In this document: piece by piece, positions 1 to 6,153 of the stretch
How the letters are laid out: each line of letters opens with the position of its first letter
How positions within the stretch are numbered: position 1 is the stretch's first letter
Source of the DNA: Ferroglobus sp.
GTDB taxonomy: Archaea; Halobacteriota; Archaeoglobi; Archaeoglobales; Archaeoglobaceae
Assembly: GCA_015520115.1 (NCBI GenBank)
Contig: WAQS01000152.1
Span: forward strand, 1 to 9,634
Length of the DNA stretch: 9,634 bases
Direction of reading: 5' to 3'
The notes under the pieces: model-generated
Seen by the model: the letters and a program-made list of their open reading frames with translations, nothing else
Database searches by the model: none
Told to the model about the DNA's origin: nothing
Made by a program: the position numbers and the translations under genes

Positions 1-98
1 AGTTCTAAGTCCGCATACCGCTCGTAGTTTCTATTACCTCTCAAAATCTCAATTATAGCGTACGTATTCGCAAAGAAGTCAGCCGTGTATCTCTCAGT
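1..98 (-). pseudogene. VapC-type PIN-domain toxin, N-terminal part, start codon lost, runs off the window edge
   Basis: On the minus strand a reading frame open from 98 to the window edge encodes ADFFANTYAIIEILRGN followed by NRNYERYADLEL, which resembles the beginning of archaeal VapC PIN ribonucleases (usual form: Asp-Thr-Tyr-Ala-x-x-Glu-Ile-Leu). PIN toxins cleave RNA with a cluster of acidic residues. Two faults are visible. An in-frame TGA at 99-101 is followed by no ATG, GTG or TTG before the conserved block; the codon where a start would fit (84-86) is ACG. The first catalytic Asp is expected at codon 66-68, which reads AAT (Asn). It lies directly downstream of the antitoxin gene and overlaps its 3' end, as in vapBC operons. 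I infer a decayed toxin; a non-canonical start or a frameshift fusion with the antitoxin is possible. The rest of the gene lies outside the window. Confidence 0.6.
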
Positions 99-256
99 TC
101 ATCCTTTACCTTCTGGGCATCTACTTTCCATTCCTTTAAAATTCCGAAAACACTTTTCTTTATCACAATCTTTACCCTTTCTCCTTCCTTCAGCCCTACT
201 TTCTTAAGCGGCTTGAAAACCCCGTTTTCGTATACGGCTTCAATAACCTTGACCAT
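53..256 (-). CDS. AF2212-like (DUF104) VapB-type antitoxin
   Basis: This 67-residue protein begins MVKVIEAVYENGVFKPL, with a following LKEGERVKIVIKK: the signature of the AF2212/DUF104 antitoxin family, small dimeric beta-rich proteins paired with VapC toxins in thermophilic archaea. The antitoxin binds and silences the toxin and usually represses its own operon. The ATG at 254-256 has a strong ribosome binding site (GGAGGTG) five bases upstream. The C-terminal part from about residue 38 (GILKEWKVDAQKVKDELR) looks like the usual toxin-binding tail. The last dozen residues (TRLTSLRIRTL) are read through sequence whose other frame encodes the toxin N-terminus, so the natural end may have been extended by mutation. 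The partner toxin appears inactive, which would leave this as an orphan antitoxin. Confidence 0.8.
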   Translation of the reverse strand: MVKVIEAVYENGVFKPLKKVGLKEGERVKIVIKKSVFGILKEWKVDAQKVKDELRDTRLTSLRIRTL

Positions 257-261
257 ACGTC

Positions 262-268
262 CACCTCC
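262..268 (-). promoter_or_regulatory. Ribosome binding site of the DUF104 antitoxin gene
   Basis: The minus strand reads GGAGGTG five bases before the ATG at 254-256, a near-perfect anti-Shine-Dalgarno match. It fixes the antitoxin start and suggests the gene was translated as an internal member of an operon, since the stop of the upstream decayed gene is only 26 bases away. Confidence 0.7.
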
Positions 269-282
269 AGCCGAAATATCAA

Positions 283-714
283 CTACTGCATCCTTTCAAC
301 GAATATCTTCACTTCGTTTATAATTTCTTCCGCCACCTTGAAGCTCTGTAGTAGACATCGCAATTAACCTTCTCCCTTAATTGCATGCCCTTAGCTAAAA
401 TCTTACCGCAAAGCTCCTCGACGCTTACGACTTTATCTTTGCCTATGAATCCTTCAAATCCAAGAATTTTACAAAGCGCTGAAGAGTATGGGAAACGAAA
501 CTCTTCCGCTCAGAATTAAGCTCAAACCGATAAAAATTTTCGAAAAACTCATCAAATTCAGTCAGATTATTCCAAAGTTAAAATTCATCACTAATAGGAA
601 AGGAGTATGGGCATTTAATGGGTAAAGCCATGAGGAACCACTCAAGATGATTTCGGATTCATCATAGAACTTGTAAGTGGCTAACCTCGGAATCTCTCTG
701 TAACTACCTAACAT
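283..714 (-). pseudogene. Decayed protein gene, about 143 codons, broken by at least three frameshifts
   Basis: Four overlapping minus-strand segments lie in succession but in different frames. Segment A (714 to 562) starts with ATG and encodes 50 residues beginning MLGSYREIPRLATYKFYDES. Segment B (577 to 443) contains [19 protein letters not shown]. Segment C (about 500 to 318) contains [19 protein letters not shown] and later QLREKVNCDVYYRA. Segment D (about 345 to 283) contains SFKVAEEIINEVKIFVERM and then a stop. Joined, they would give a protein of ordinary composition of roughly 143 residues. The tail (LREK-x3-DVYYRAS...AEEIINEVKIFVERM) resembles the C-terminal helices of UPF0332/HEPN proteins, often partners in toxin-antitoxin pairs, but the N-terminal half is not recognised, so the family is uncertain. 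It sits immediately upstream of the antitoxin, as a former operon member would. Confidence 0.5.
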
Positions 715-725
715 GCCATCTGAAC

Positions 726-734
726 TTTTTTAAA
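726..734 (+). promoter_or_regulatory. TATA box of the gatCA-sepS-nfi operon
   Basis: TTTTTTAAA is centred about 28 bases before the gatC ATG at 758. Archaeal TATA boxes lie roughly 26-30 bases before the transcription start, so transcription would begin at or beside the ATG, giving a leaderless or nearly leaderless mRNA. Consistent with this, gatC has only a weak GG just before its start and no well-spaced ribosome binding site. Confidence 0.5.
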
Positions 735-757
735 CAGAGAGCAAAAGCTGAGAAAGG

Positions 758-1039
758 ATGGTGGATAGAAGTACGGTTCTTCACGTTGCGGAACTGGCAA
801 AGATTGAGTTAAAGGAAGAGGAGATAGAAAAATTTGCCCGGGACTTCAAAAAGATACTGGAATTTTTCGACAAACTTGACGAGATAGATCCCGATGTTCC
901 TCCCACTTATCACGTACTTCCCCTCAAAAATGTGTTTAGAAAAGATGAACCAAAAGAAAGTTTGTCAAGAGAACTCGTTTTGATGAACGCAAAGCACAAA
1001 GAGGAGGGATACTTCAAAGGTCCGAAGGTGGTCGAATGA
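758..1039 (+). CDS. gatC: Aspartyl/glutamyl-tRNA amidotransferase subunit C
   Basis: GatC is the small subunit of the GatCAB amidotransferase; it wraps around GatA and helps hold it to GatB. The complex converts Asp-tRNA(Asn) to Asn-tRNA(Asn), and in some organisms Glu-tRNA(Gln) to Gln-tRNA(Gln), in the cytoplasm. The 93 residues match the family's usual length and pattern: an N-terminal helical part (VLHVAELAKIELKEEE, then FKKILEFFDKLDEID), a Pro-rich middle (DVPPTYHVLPL) and a conserved C-terminal segment (FRKDEP...EGYFKGPKVVE). The stop overlaps the gatA start by four bases (ATGA at 1036-1039), implying translational coupling. The ATG at 758 is chosen for its position relative to the TATA box. 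No gatB is present in the window. Confidence 0.93.
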   Translation: MVDRSTVLHVAELAKIELKEEEIEKFARDFKKILEFFDKLDEIDPDVPPTYHVLPLKNVFRKDEPKESLSRELVLMNAKHKEEGYFKGPKVVE

Positions 1040-2415
1040 TAAGCGTAGCCAAGTGGAGGGAGAGAGTCGAGAGTGAAGGTGCCTTAAGCTGCGTGGAAAA
1101 GCTGATAAAAGAGGCTAAAAAGAACAGGTACAATTCCTTCATCACGGTAACGGAGGAAATTGCCCTTTCTCAGGCTGAGGAATACGAAAGGGGAAATTTG
1201 AAAGGAAAACTTGCGGGAATTCCGGTGGCGATAAAGGACAACATATCCACAGCCGGAATAAGAACCACTTGTGCATCAAAAATGCTTCACGATTACGTTC
1301 CTCCCTTTGACGCTCACGTCGTTGAGAGGTTGAAGGAAGAAGGAGCAATAATCGTCGGAAAGGCGAACATGGATGAGTTCGCCATGGGAACGACAACGGA
1401 AACCTCGTACTTTGGAGTTGTGAAAAATCCGAGGGATGAAAGCAGGGTGGCTGGAGGAAGCAGCGGTGGAAGTGCATCATCTATTGCTGGAGAGGAGACA
1501 GTTCTCTCCCTTGGAAGCGATACCGGGGGAAGCATAAGGTGTCCTGCTTCGTTTACCGGAGTTTACGGATTGAAGCCCACTTACGGATTGGTTTCGAGGT
1601 ACGGTTTAATTCCCTACGCAAACTCCCTTGAGCAAATAGGACCGATGGCTGCCAATTTGGATGACTTGGCTCTGCTCCTTGAAGTTATAGCTGGAAGAGA
1701 TCCGAGAGACTCCACCAACGCTGGAAAAGAGTTTAAATTCGAGTTCGTTAAGAAGGAGTTTAAGGTGGGAATCGTTAAGGAGATGAAGGCAAACGAGAAC
1801 GTCATGGCGGCTTTCGAGGGATTCGTCGAGAGGCTTAAAAACGTGGCGAACGTTAAGGAGGTTAGCTTACCTTCGCTGAATTACGCTTTGCCAGCCTACT
1901 ACATAATTGCGATGAGCGAAGCCTCTTCTAACTTAGCGAGGTACGATGGAGTTAGATACGGCTACACCCTTGAAAAGCTTGACAGCTGGAGGAAATTCTT
2001 CGCTAAAGTTAGAGCTGAGGGTTTTGGAGAAGAGGTAAAGAGAAGGATTATGATGGGTAGCTTCGCCCTTTCTACCGGATATTACGGGAAGTACTACCTG
2101 AAAGCTTTGAAAGTCCGCACTCTTGTGATAAACGACTTCAAAAGAGCTTTCGAAAGCTTCGACATCTTAATCTCCCCCACGATGCCGGACGTTGCTTTTA
2201 AGATCGGGGAGATCAAGGATCCGGTGACGATGTATTACGCTGATGTAAACACCGTTCCAGCGAACTTAGCCGGAATTCCAGCCCTTTCGATCCCACTTCT
2301 GGAAGTTAACAAGTTGCCAGTGGGTGTGCAGCTGATGGGCAATCACTTCTCCGAATCAGCTCTGATTTCCTTCGGGAAGATAATCGAGGAGAAGGTGGGA
2401 AAAGTTGAGGTTTAA
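1036..2415 (+). CDS. gatA: Aspartyl/glutamyl-tRNA amidotransferase subunit A
   Basis: GatA is the glutaminase subunit: it hydrolyses glutamine and sends ammonia through a tunnel to GatB for amidation of the misacylated tRNA. At 459 residues it is close to the usual length. It carries the amidase-signature Ser-cisSer-Lys triad: Lys67 in GIPVAIKDNIS, Ser142 in AGGSSGGSA and nucleophile Ser166 in GSDTGGSIRCPA. The spacing between the three matches the well-studied bacterial GatA triad (Lys79, Ser154, Ser178). The start ATG overlaps the gatC stop, and the 3' end overlaps the next gene by 11 bases. Archaeoglobales are known to use GatDE for Gln-tRNA, so this enzyme probably serves mainly Asn-tRNA(Asn); that is inference from the lineage. 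Confidence 0.95.
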   Translation: MISVAKWRERVESEGALSCVEKLIKEAKKNRYNSFITVTEEIALSQAEEYERGNLKGKLAGIPVAIKDNISTAGIRTTCASKMLHDYVPPFDAHVVERLKEEGAIIVGKANMDEFAMGTTTETSYFGVVKNPRDESRVAGGSSGGSASSIAGEETVLSLGSDTGGSIRCPASFTGVYGLKPTYGLVSRYGLIPYANSLEQIGPMAANLDDLALLLEVIAGRDPRDSTNAGKEFKFEFVKKEFKVGIVKEMKANENVMAAFEGFVERLKNVANVKEVSLPSLNYALPAYYIIAMSEASSNLARYDGVRYGYTLEKLDSWRKFFAKVRAEGFGEEVKRRIMMGSFALSTGYYGKYYLKALKVRTLVINDFKRAFESFDILISPTMPDVAFKIGEIKDPVTMYYADVNTVPANLAGIPALSIPLLEVNKLPVGVQLMGNHFSESALISFGKIIEEKVGKVEV

Positions 2416-3976
2416 TCCGGAGGAGTGGAAGAAAAAAGCTGAAAAAGACTTTGAAGAGGCTTGGAAGTCCGGAAAAGAGGTTGTTGAAGAGGTAAGCTTA
2501 AATGAAGCTTATCCAAGAAATGTGATATCGATAGGAAAACCACACCCAGTTTACGAAGTGATAGAGAAGCTGAGAAGAGCTTACTTATCTTTGGGATTTA
2601 CGGAAGTTATAAATCCGCTGATAGTGGAGGACGTTCACGTTAAAAAGCAGTTCGGGAAGGAGGCTTTGGCGGTTTTGGATAGATGCTTTTATCTGGCAAC
2701 TTTGCCGAGACCAAACGTCGGGATCTCTGAAAAACAGGTGGAGAGGATAAGGGAAATCATCGGGGATTTTGACGCTGAAGGATTGAGAAAAGTTTTTCAT
2801 CTGTACAAAAAGGGTGTTTTCGGAGGAGACGAGCTCGCTTACAGGATTTCTCAGGTTTTAAACATTGACGACTCTACAGCTCTAAAAATTCTTGATGAGG
2901 TTTTTCCGGAGTTCAAGGAGCTTAAGCCCGTTGCCAACAACTTGACTTTGAGGAGTCACATGACCACCGGGTGGTTTATAACTTTGAAGCAACTGATCGA
3001 AAAGTATCCTCTCCCAATAAAGCTCTTCAGCATAGACAGGTGCTTTAGGAGAGAGCAGGGAGAGGATGCGAGTAGACTTTATACTTACTTCTCGGCAAGT
3101 TGCGTTTACGCGGATGAGGATGTTAGCGTTGAGGATGGGAAAGCAATAGCCCAAGCTTTGCTGAGCAGCTTCGGATTCGAGAGGGTGAAATTCAAAGAGG
3201 ACGAAAAGAAGAGCAAGTATTACATTCCCGGAACTCAGACGGAGGTTTACGTTTACCATCCATCCAGAAAGGAGTGGATAGAGGTCGCAACTTTTGGAAT
3301 ATACTCCCCGGTTGCCTTAGCCAATTACGAAATAGATGTGCCGGTCTTAAACCTTGGCATGGGTGTGGAGAGACTTGCCATGGTTATTTATGGAGTTGAG
3401 GATGTTAGAAAGCTCGTTTATCCTCAGATTCACGACAATTTAACTCTATCTGACGTGGAGATAGCGTCGAGAATTAAGCTTAGAGAAGTTCCAAAAAGTA
3501 AAGAGGGAGTTAAAATTGCAAAGGCTGTGATTGGGGCTTTTGAAAAGCATAGGGATGAAATGGGACCGTGCGAATTTTTAGCCTACGAGGGAGATTTCTT
3601 CGGAGTCCATCTGAAAGTTTACGTTCTTGAAAGGGAGAACGTCAAGCTTTGCGGGCCAGCTGCTTTTAACGAGTTGGTTGTTTACAACGGTAACATCTAC
3701 GGAATTCCGAGAACGGATAAGTGGTCGGAGTACTTTGAGAACGGTGTCGAGACGGGGATAAGATACGTTGATGCTTTTTCATACCTTGCGGCGGCTAAAA
3801 TTGAAGAGAGTTTGATTAGGAGGGAAGATGGGGAAGTTAGGGTTAGAGTTGTCGAGTCTCCGAGGGACATAAACGTTGAAATTGATGAGAAGCTGAGGAA
3901 CTACGTCATTTCGAGAGGAGGAAAAATAGATGTTAGAGGACCGGCTTTCCTCTCTGCGAGATGGGAGTTTGGATAA
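2405..3976 (+). CDS. sepS: O-phosphoseryl-tRNA(Cys) synthetase (SepRS)
   Basis: SepRS is a class II aminoacyl-tRNA synthetase that loads tRNA(Cys) with O-phosphoserine; SepCysS then turns this into Cys-tRNA(Cys). It is found in methanogens and Archaeoglobales. The 523-residue length is close to known family members. Visible features: an N-terminal helical segment (FNPEEWKKKAEKDFEEAW, 3-20); class II motif 1 region around 45-72 (GKPHPVYEVIEKLR); the substrate-site block TLRSHMTTGWFI (181-192); motif 2 (FSIDRCFRREQGE, 208-220) followed by YFSASCV (228-234), whose Thr and Ser residues probably bind the phosphate; motif 3 (NLGMGVERLAM, 316-326); and a C-terminal anticodon-recognition region. The start is TTG at 2405, within the end of gatA and preceded by AAGGTGGG; no ATG lies nearby. 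Cotranscribed with gatCA. Confidence 0.93.
   Translation: MRFNPEEWKKKAEKDFEEAWKSGKEVVEEVSLNEAYPRNVISIGKPHPVYEVIEKLRRAYLSLGFTEVINPLIVEDVHVKKQFGKEALAVLDRCFYLATLPRPNVGISEKQVERIREIIGDFDAEGLRKVFHLYKKGVFGGDELAYRISQVLNIDDSTALKILDEVFPEFKELKPVANNLTLRSHMTTGWFITLKQLIEKYPLPIKLFSIDRCFRREQGEDASRLYTYFSASCVYADEDVSVEDGKAIAQALLSSFGFERVKFKEDEKKSKYYIPGTQTEVYVYHPSRKEWIEVATFGIYSPVALANYEIDVPVLNLGMGVERLAMVIYGVEDVRKLVYPQIHDNLTLSDVEIASRIKLREVPKSKEGVKIAKAVIGAFEKHRDEMGPCEFLAYEGDFFGVHLKVYVLERENVKLCGPAAFNELVVYNGNIYGIPRTDKWSEYFENGVETGIRYVDAFSYLAAAKIEESLIRREDGEVRVRVVESPRDINVEIDEKLRNYVISRGGKIDVRGPAFLSARWEFG
3917..3921 (+). promoter_or_regulatory. Ribosome binding site deciding the nfi start
   Basis: GGAGG inside the 3' end of sepS lies eight bases before the ATG at 3930. 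It supports a start 47 bases before the end of sepS rather than the later in-frame TTG at 3969. Confidence 0.6.
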
Positions 3977-4634
3977 ACTCGCGGAGCTTCAGAAAAGAAT
4001 AGCCGAGGAAGTCGTTTTGGAGGACGCTCTTAGTTACGAGGAGATTAAGTACGTTGTGGGTGTGGATCAGGCTTTTTTCAAGAAGAACGATGAAGAATTT
4101 GTTGTTTCCGCAGCGGTGCTTATGAGCTTTCCCGAGCTGAGAATTCAGGAAGTGGGCGTTGACTTCAGAAAGGTGGATTTTCCGTACATTCCCACTTTCC
4201 TAATGTTTAGGGAAGGGGATTCAGCTGTTGAAGCCGTTAAGAAGGTTTTGAGGGAAAGGACGGTGGTAATAGTCGATGGTAGCGGGATAGCTCACCCGAG
4301 GAAATGCGGATTGGCAACCTTTGTCGGTGTTGCCTTGAAAAATCCGAGCGTAGGAGTGACGAAAAAACCTCTTTACGGGAAGTTCGAAGAGCCGAAAAGG
4401 AGCGGAGAGAGCAAAGGAATTTTCGATGGAAAGCTGATTGGCTACGCTTACAAACCCTGCGCGAGGTGCAAACCTATCTACATCTCTCCGGGAAACATGA
4501 TTTCCCCGGAGACGGCTTTAAAAGTCGTGGTTGCTACGATAAGAAACTACAAACTTCCTATTCCGATAAGAGAGGCTCACAGAATGGCGAACAGGGAAAA
4601 GTTAAACTATCTCTCCGACTTCGATTCCTCCTGA
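3930..4634 (+). CDS. nfi: Endonuclease V (deoxyinosine 3' endonuclease)
   Basis: Endonuclease V nicks DNA (or, in some lineages, RNA) one bond 3' of inosine arising from adenine deamination, a repair job that matters at high temperature. The 234-residue protein shows the family motifs in order: GVDQAF with metal ligand Asp46; the wedge and catalytic segment PYIPTFLMFRE with Tyr86 and Glu95; DGSGIAHPRKCGLATFVGV with Asp116; GVTKKPLYG (142-150); IYISPGNMI (183-191); and His217 in a late helix. Asp46, Glu95, Asp116 and His217 correspond to Asp43, Glu89, Asp110 and His214 of the Thermotoga enzyme, so it should be active. A Cys-x2-Cys pair (177, 180) precedes the DNA-binding loop. It is last in the gatCA-sepS operon and overlaps the convergent gene by 33 bases. 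Confidence 0.93.
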   Translation: MLEDRLSSLRDGSLDKLAELQKRIAEEVVLEDALSYEEIKYVVGVDQAFFKKNDEEFVVSAAVLMSFPELRIQEVGVDFRKVDFPYIPTFLMFREGDSAVEAVKKVLRERTVVIVDGSGIAHPRKCGLATFVGVALKNPSVGVTKKPLYGKFEEPKRSGESKGIFDGKLIGYAYKPCARCKPIYISPGNMISPETALKVVVATIRNYKLPIPIREAHRMANREKLNYLSDFDSS

Positions 4635-5453
4635 AAGGGGCATTTCCTCGGCTGTAACTATAACGGCTGTGGCTGGACAACCTTTTTCGTCTCTTCTCTT
4701 CATAACGAGCTTTCCTCCAGCTAAGGAAGCTGCCATACTGCAAGTCTGAAGAAGCCCGTCGCTTTTCACGGCAAAAATCGAACTCACTTTTCCGTTTTTA
4801 ACGAGTTCAGCAAGCTTTTCAACGAGTTTAGCATCTACTCCCCTCTCTTTCATCAGCTCTTTCTCCTTCAAGATCTTGCCATAGAGGAAGATCTTCTCTC
4901 CCCTCTTCGGAGAATTCCTGACTTTCATATCTCTTACTCCTGCAACGGTCAGCGAGAAGAAGGACTCTTTGGTTTCTATGATGTTTTCGGAGCTTGCAAG
5001 AATCAACCTGAAGTTTAGAAAGCTCTTTAAAAGTTTGAAAAACCTGAGGCTGTAGTCTATATCGTTTCCCGTTGAAAGTAAACCGACAAAAGGTTCAACG
5101 AATCTCGTTAGACTTTCTACCCTCACTTGATTCGCCAAAATCTCCGCAACTCTTTCAAGCTTAACTTTTAACCAGTCGTTTTCTTTCTCTCCGACTCCGG
5201 CGTAGCTAAATGAAAGAATTGTCAGAGATGTGAAATTTCCGAAATCTATCGATATCGAATTTCTCTCCTCGTAAACGTCCAACTTCGGTAGGAGAACGGA
5301 CGGTTTAAAGTAAAATCCGAGGTTTTCCAGAGCGGAAAGATACATCACTATCGCTTGTCTTATCAGCTCGCTCCTTGATACTAAGAACTTTGAAGAGATT
5401 TCGTCGAGCTTTTCAACAATTTTATCTTCAAGTCTGAGGTTTACGATCCTCAT
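4602..5453 (-). CDS. Ribbon-helix-helix (CopG-type) protein fused to a PurM/SelD-like (AIR synthase-related) domain
   Basis: The first 42 or so residues (MRIVNLRLEDKIVEKLDEI...SRSELIRQAIVMYLSAL) form a typical ribbon-helix-helix DNA-binding domain of the CopG/NikR kind: an N-terminal beta strand and two helices. The following 240 residues resemble the AIR synthase superfamily (PurM, SelD, ThiL, HypE), which binds ATP at a dimer interface. The clearest match is ENIIETKESFFSLTVAG then MKVRNSPKRGEKIFLYGK (157-193), like the SelD/ThiL segment where the first domain ends and an Arg-x-Ser-x2-x-x-Gly-Asp turn begins. A degenerate second domain follows (IFAVKSDGLLQTCSMAASL, 226-244). The glycine-rich N-terminal ATP loop is not obvious, so catalysis is doubtful; a ligand-sensing regulator is an alternative. 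Divergent from fdhD, 37 bp away. ATG 5453 suits a leaderless transcript. Confidence 0.6.
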   Translation of the reverse strand: MRIVNLRLEDKIVEKLDEISSKFLVSRSELIRQAIVMYLSALENLGFYFKPSVLLPKLDVYEERNSISIDFGNFTSLTILSFSYAGVGEKENDWLKVKLERVAEILANQVRVESLTRFVEPFVGLLSTGNDIDYSLRFFKLLKSFLNFRLILASSENIIETKESFFSLTVAGVRDMKVRNSPKRGEKIFLYGKILKEKELMKERGVDAKLVEKLAELVKNGKVSSIFAVKSDGLLQTCSMAASLAGGKLVMKRRDEKGCPATAVIVTAEEMPLSGGIEVGEIV

Positions 5454-5475
5454 TCGAAAAAGTAATCTTTAGTGA

Positions 5476-5490
5476 GAATAAAACGGTTTT
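5476..5490. promoter_or_regulatory. Divergent promoter of the RHH-PurM gene and fdhD, with a small palindrome
   Basis: On the minus strand TTTTATTC (5483-5476) lies about 27 bases before the ATG at 5453, a good archaeal TATA position. It overlaps the perfect 5+1+5 palindrome AAAACGGTTTT (5480-5490), which abuts the fdhD GTG at 5491. Ribbon-helix-helix dimers bind short palindromes, so this is a candidate autoregulatory operator also covering the fdhD start. The fdhD TATA box is not clear. Confidence 0.35.
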
Positions 5491-6153
5491 GTGGATATTG
5501 TGAAGATAGGGAAGCGGTTGGAAATAGGGGAAGAAATTGAGCTGAAAGTTATCGCTGGAGGAAGAGTTTTCAGGATGATGTGCTCCCCGAACGATTTGGA
5601 AGAGCTGTTAATAGGCTTCTCCATCAGCGAAGGGTTGAGCGAGAATCCGGAGGTTTACGTAGAAGGAGACGTGGGAGTAATAGAAAACGTCAAGGAGACA
5701 ATTCTTTCCATTAACTCTTCTGGATGCATAGGCATATACGTCGACGAGAACATAGGTAGAGTTTTCCCCAAAAGGAAATTTAAAATCGATCAAGTTTTGG
5801 CATCCCTAAGAGTTATTGAGACAGAGCTTTATAGGAGAACGAGAGCTTATCATACAGCGGCGGTGATAAATGAAAGAATCTACTGTTCTTACGACGTTGG
5901 GAGGCATAATGCCGTTGACAAGGCTATCGGAAAAGCTTACAAAAACGGGGTGGATTTTTCCGAAAGCTATTTAGTTCTCTCGGGCAGGATAACTAAAGGC
6001 ATAGCGTTGAAATGCGTTAGGGCCGGAATTCCTCTTGTTGTTTCGAAAGCGGCTATTTTAAACTCCGCAATAGAGGTTTGCGAAAAGTCTGGTCTTTCGG
6101 CTGTATCCCTCGCTTCTGGAATTGCTGTAAACAACGGAGCTATTGATCTCTGA
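5491..6153 (+). CDS. fdhD: Formate dehydrogenase accessory sulfurtransferase FdhD
   Basis: FdhD carries sulfur from a cysteine desulfurase to the molybdenum or tungsten bis-MGD cofactor, a step needed for active formate dehydrogenase; it acts in the cytoplasm. The 220-residue protein has the family blocks: CSPNDLEELLIGFSISEG (31-48), RTRAYHTAAVI, YDVGRHNAVDKAIG with the cofactor-binding Gly-Arg-His-Asn, LVLSGRITKGIALKC and AGIPLVVSKAA. The active-site loop reads SSGCIGI, with one cysteine (Cys79); bacterial FdhD usually has Cys-x2-Cys here, and the first is the important one in E. coli. The start is GTG at 5491 with a second GTG at 5500; neither has a clear ribosome binding site. The 3' end overlaps the convergent dtxR-type gene by 14 bases. 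No formate dehydrogenase genes are in the window. Confidence 0.9.
   Translation: MDIVKIGKRLEIGEEIELKVIAGGRVFRMMCSPNDLEELLIGFSISEGLSENPEVYVEGDVGVIENVKETILSINSSGCIGIYVDENIGRVFPKRKFKIDQVLASLRVIETELYRRTRAYHTAAVINERIYCSYDVGRHNAVDKAIGKAYKNGVDFSESYLVLSGRITKGIALKCVRAGIPLVVSKAAILNSAIEVCEKSGLSAVSLASGIAVNNGAIDL

Noticed and set aside
489..632. A 47-codon plus-strand frame starting at ATG 489
   Set aside because: It is antisense to the decayed minus-strand gene, has no clear ribosome binding site or TATA box, and its basic, Ile/Lys-rich composition is what the complement of acidic helices would give.
661..690. A second C/D-like RNA on the minus strand (ATGATGA followed by TTGAG)
   Set aside because: Only box C matches; there is no CTGA D box or C'/D' pair at proper spacing, and the segment is explained by the decayed gene.
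1142..1805. Long minus-strand open frames within gatA
   Set aside because: They lie antisense to a conserved amidase whose motifs are intact, and their translations are low-complexity Ser/Leu/Pro/Phe-rich, as expected of shadow frames.
2882..3259. A 125-codon minus-strand frame inside sepS
   Set aside because: It is antisense to the SepRS catalytic core, has no recognisable motifs and no ribosome binding site.
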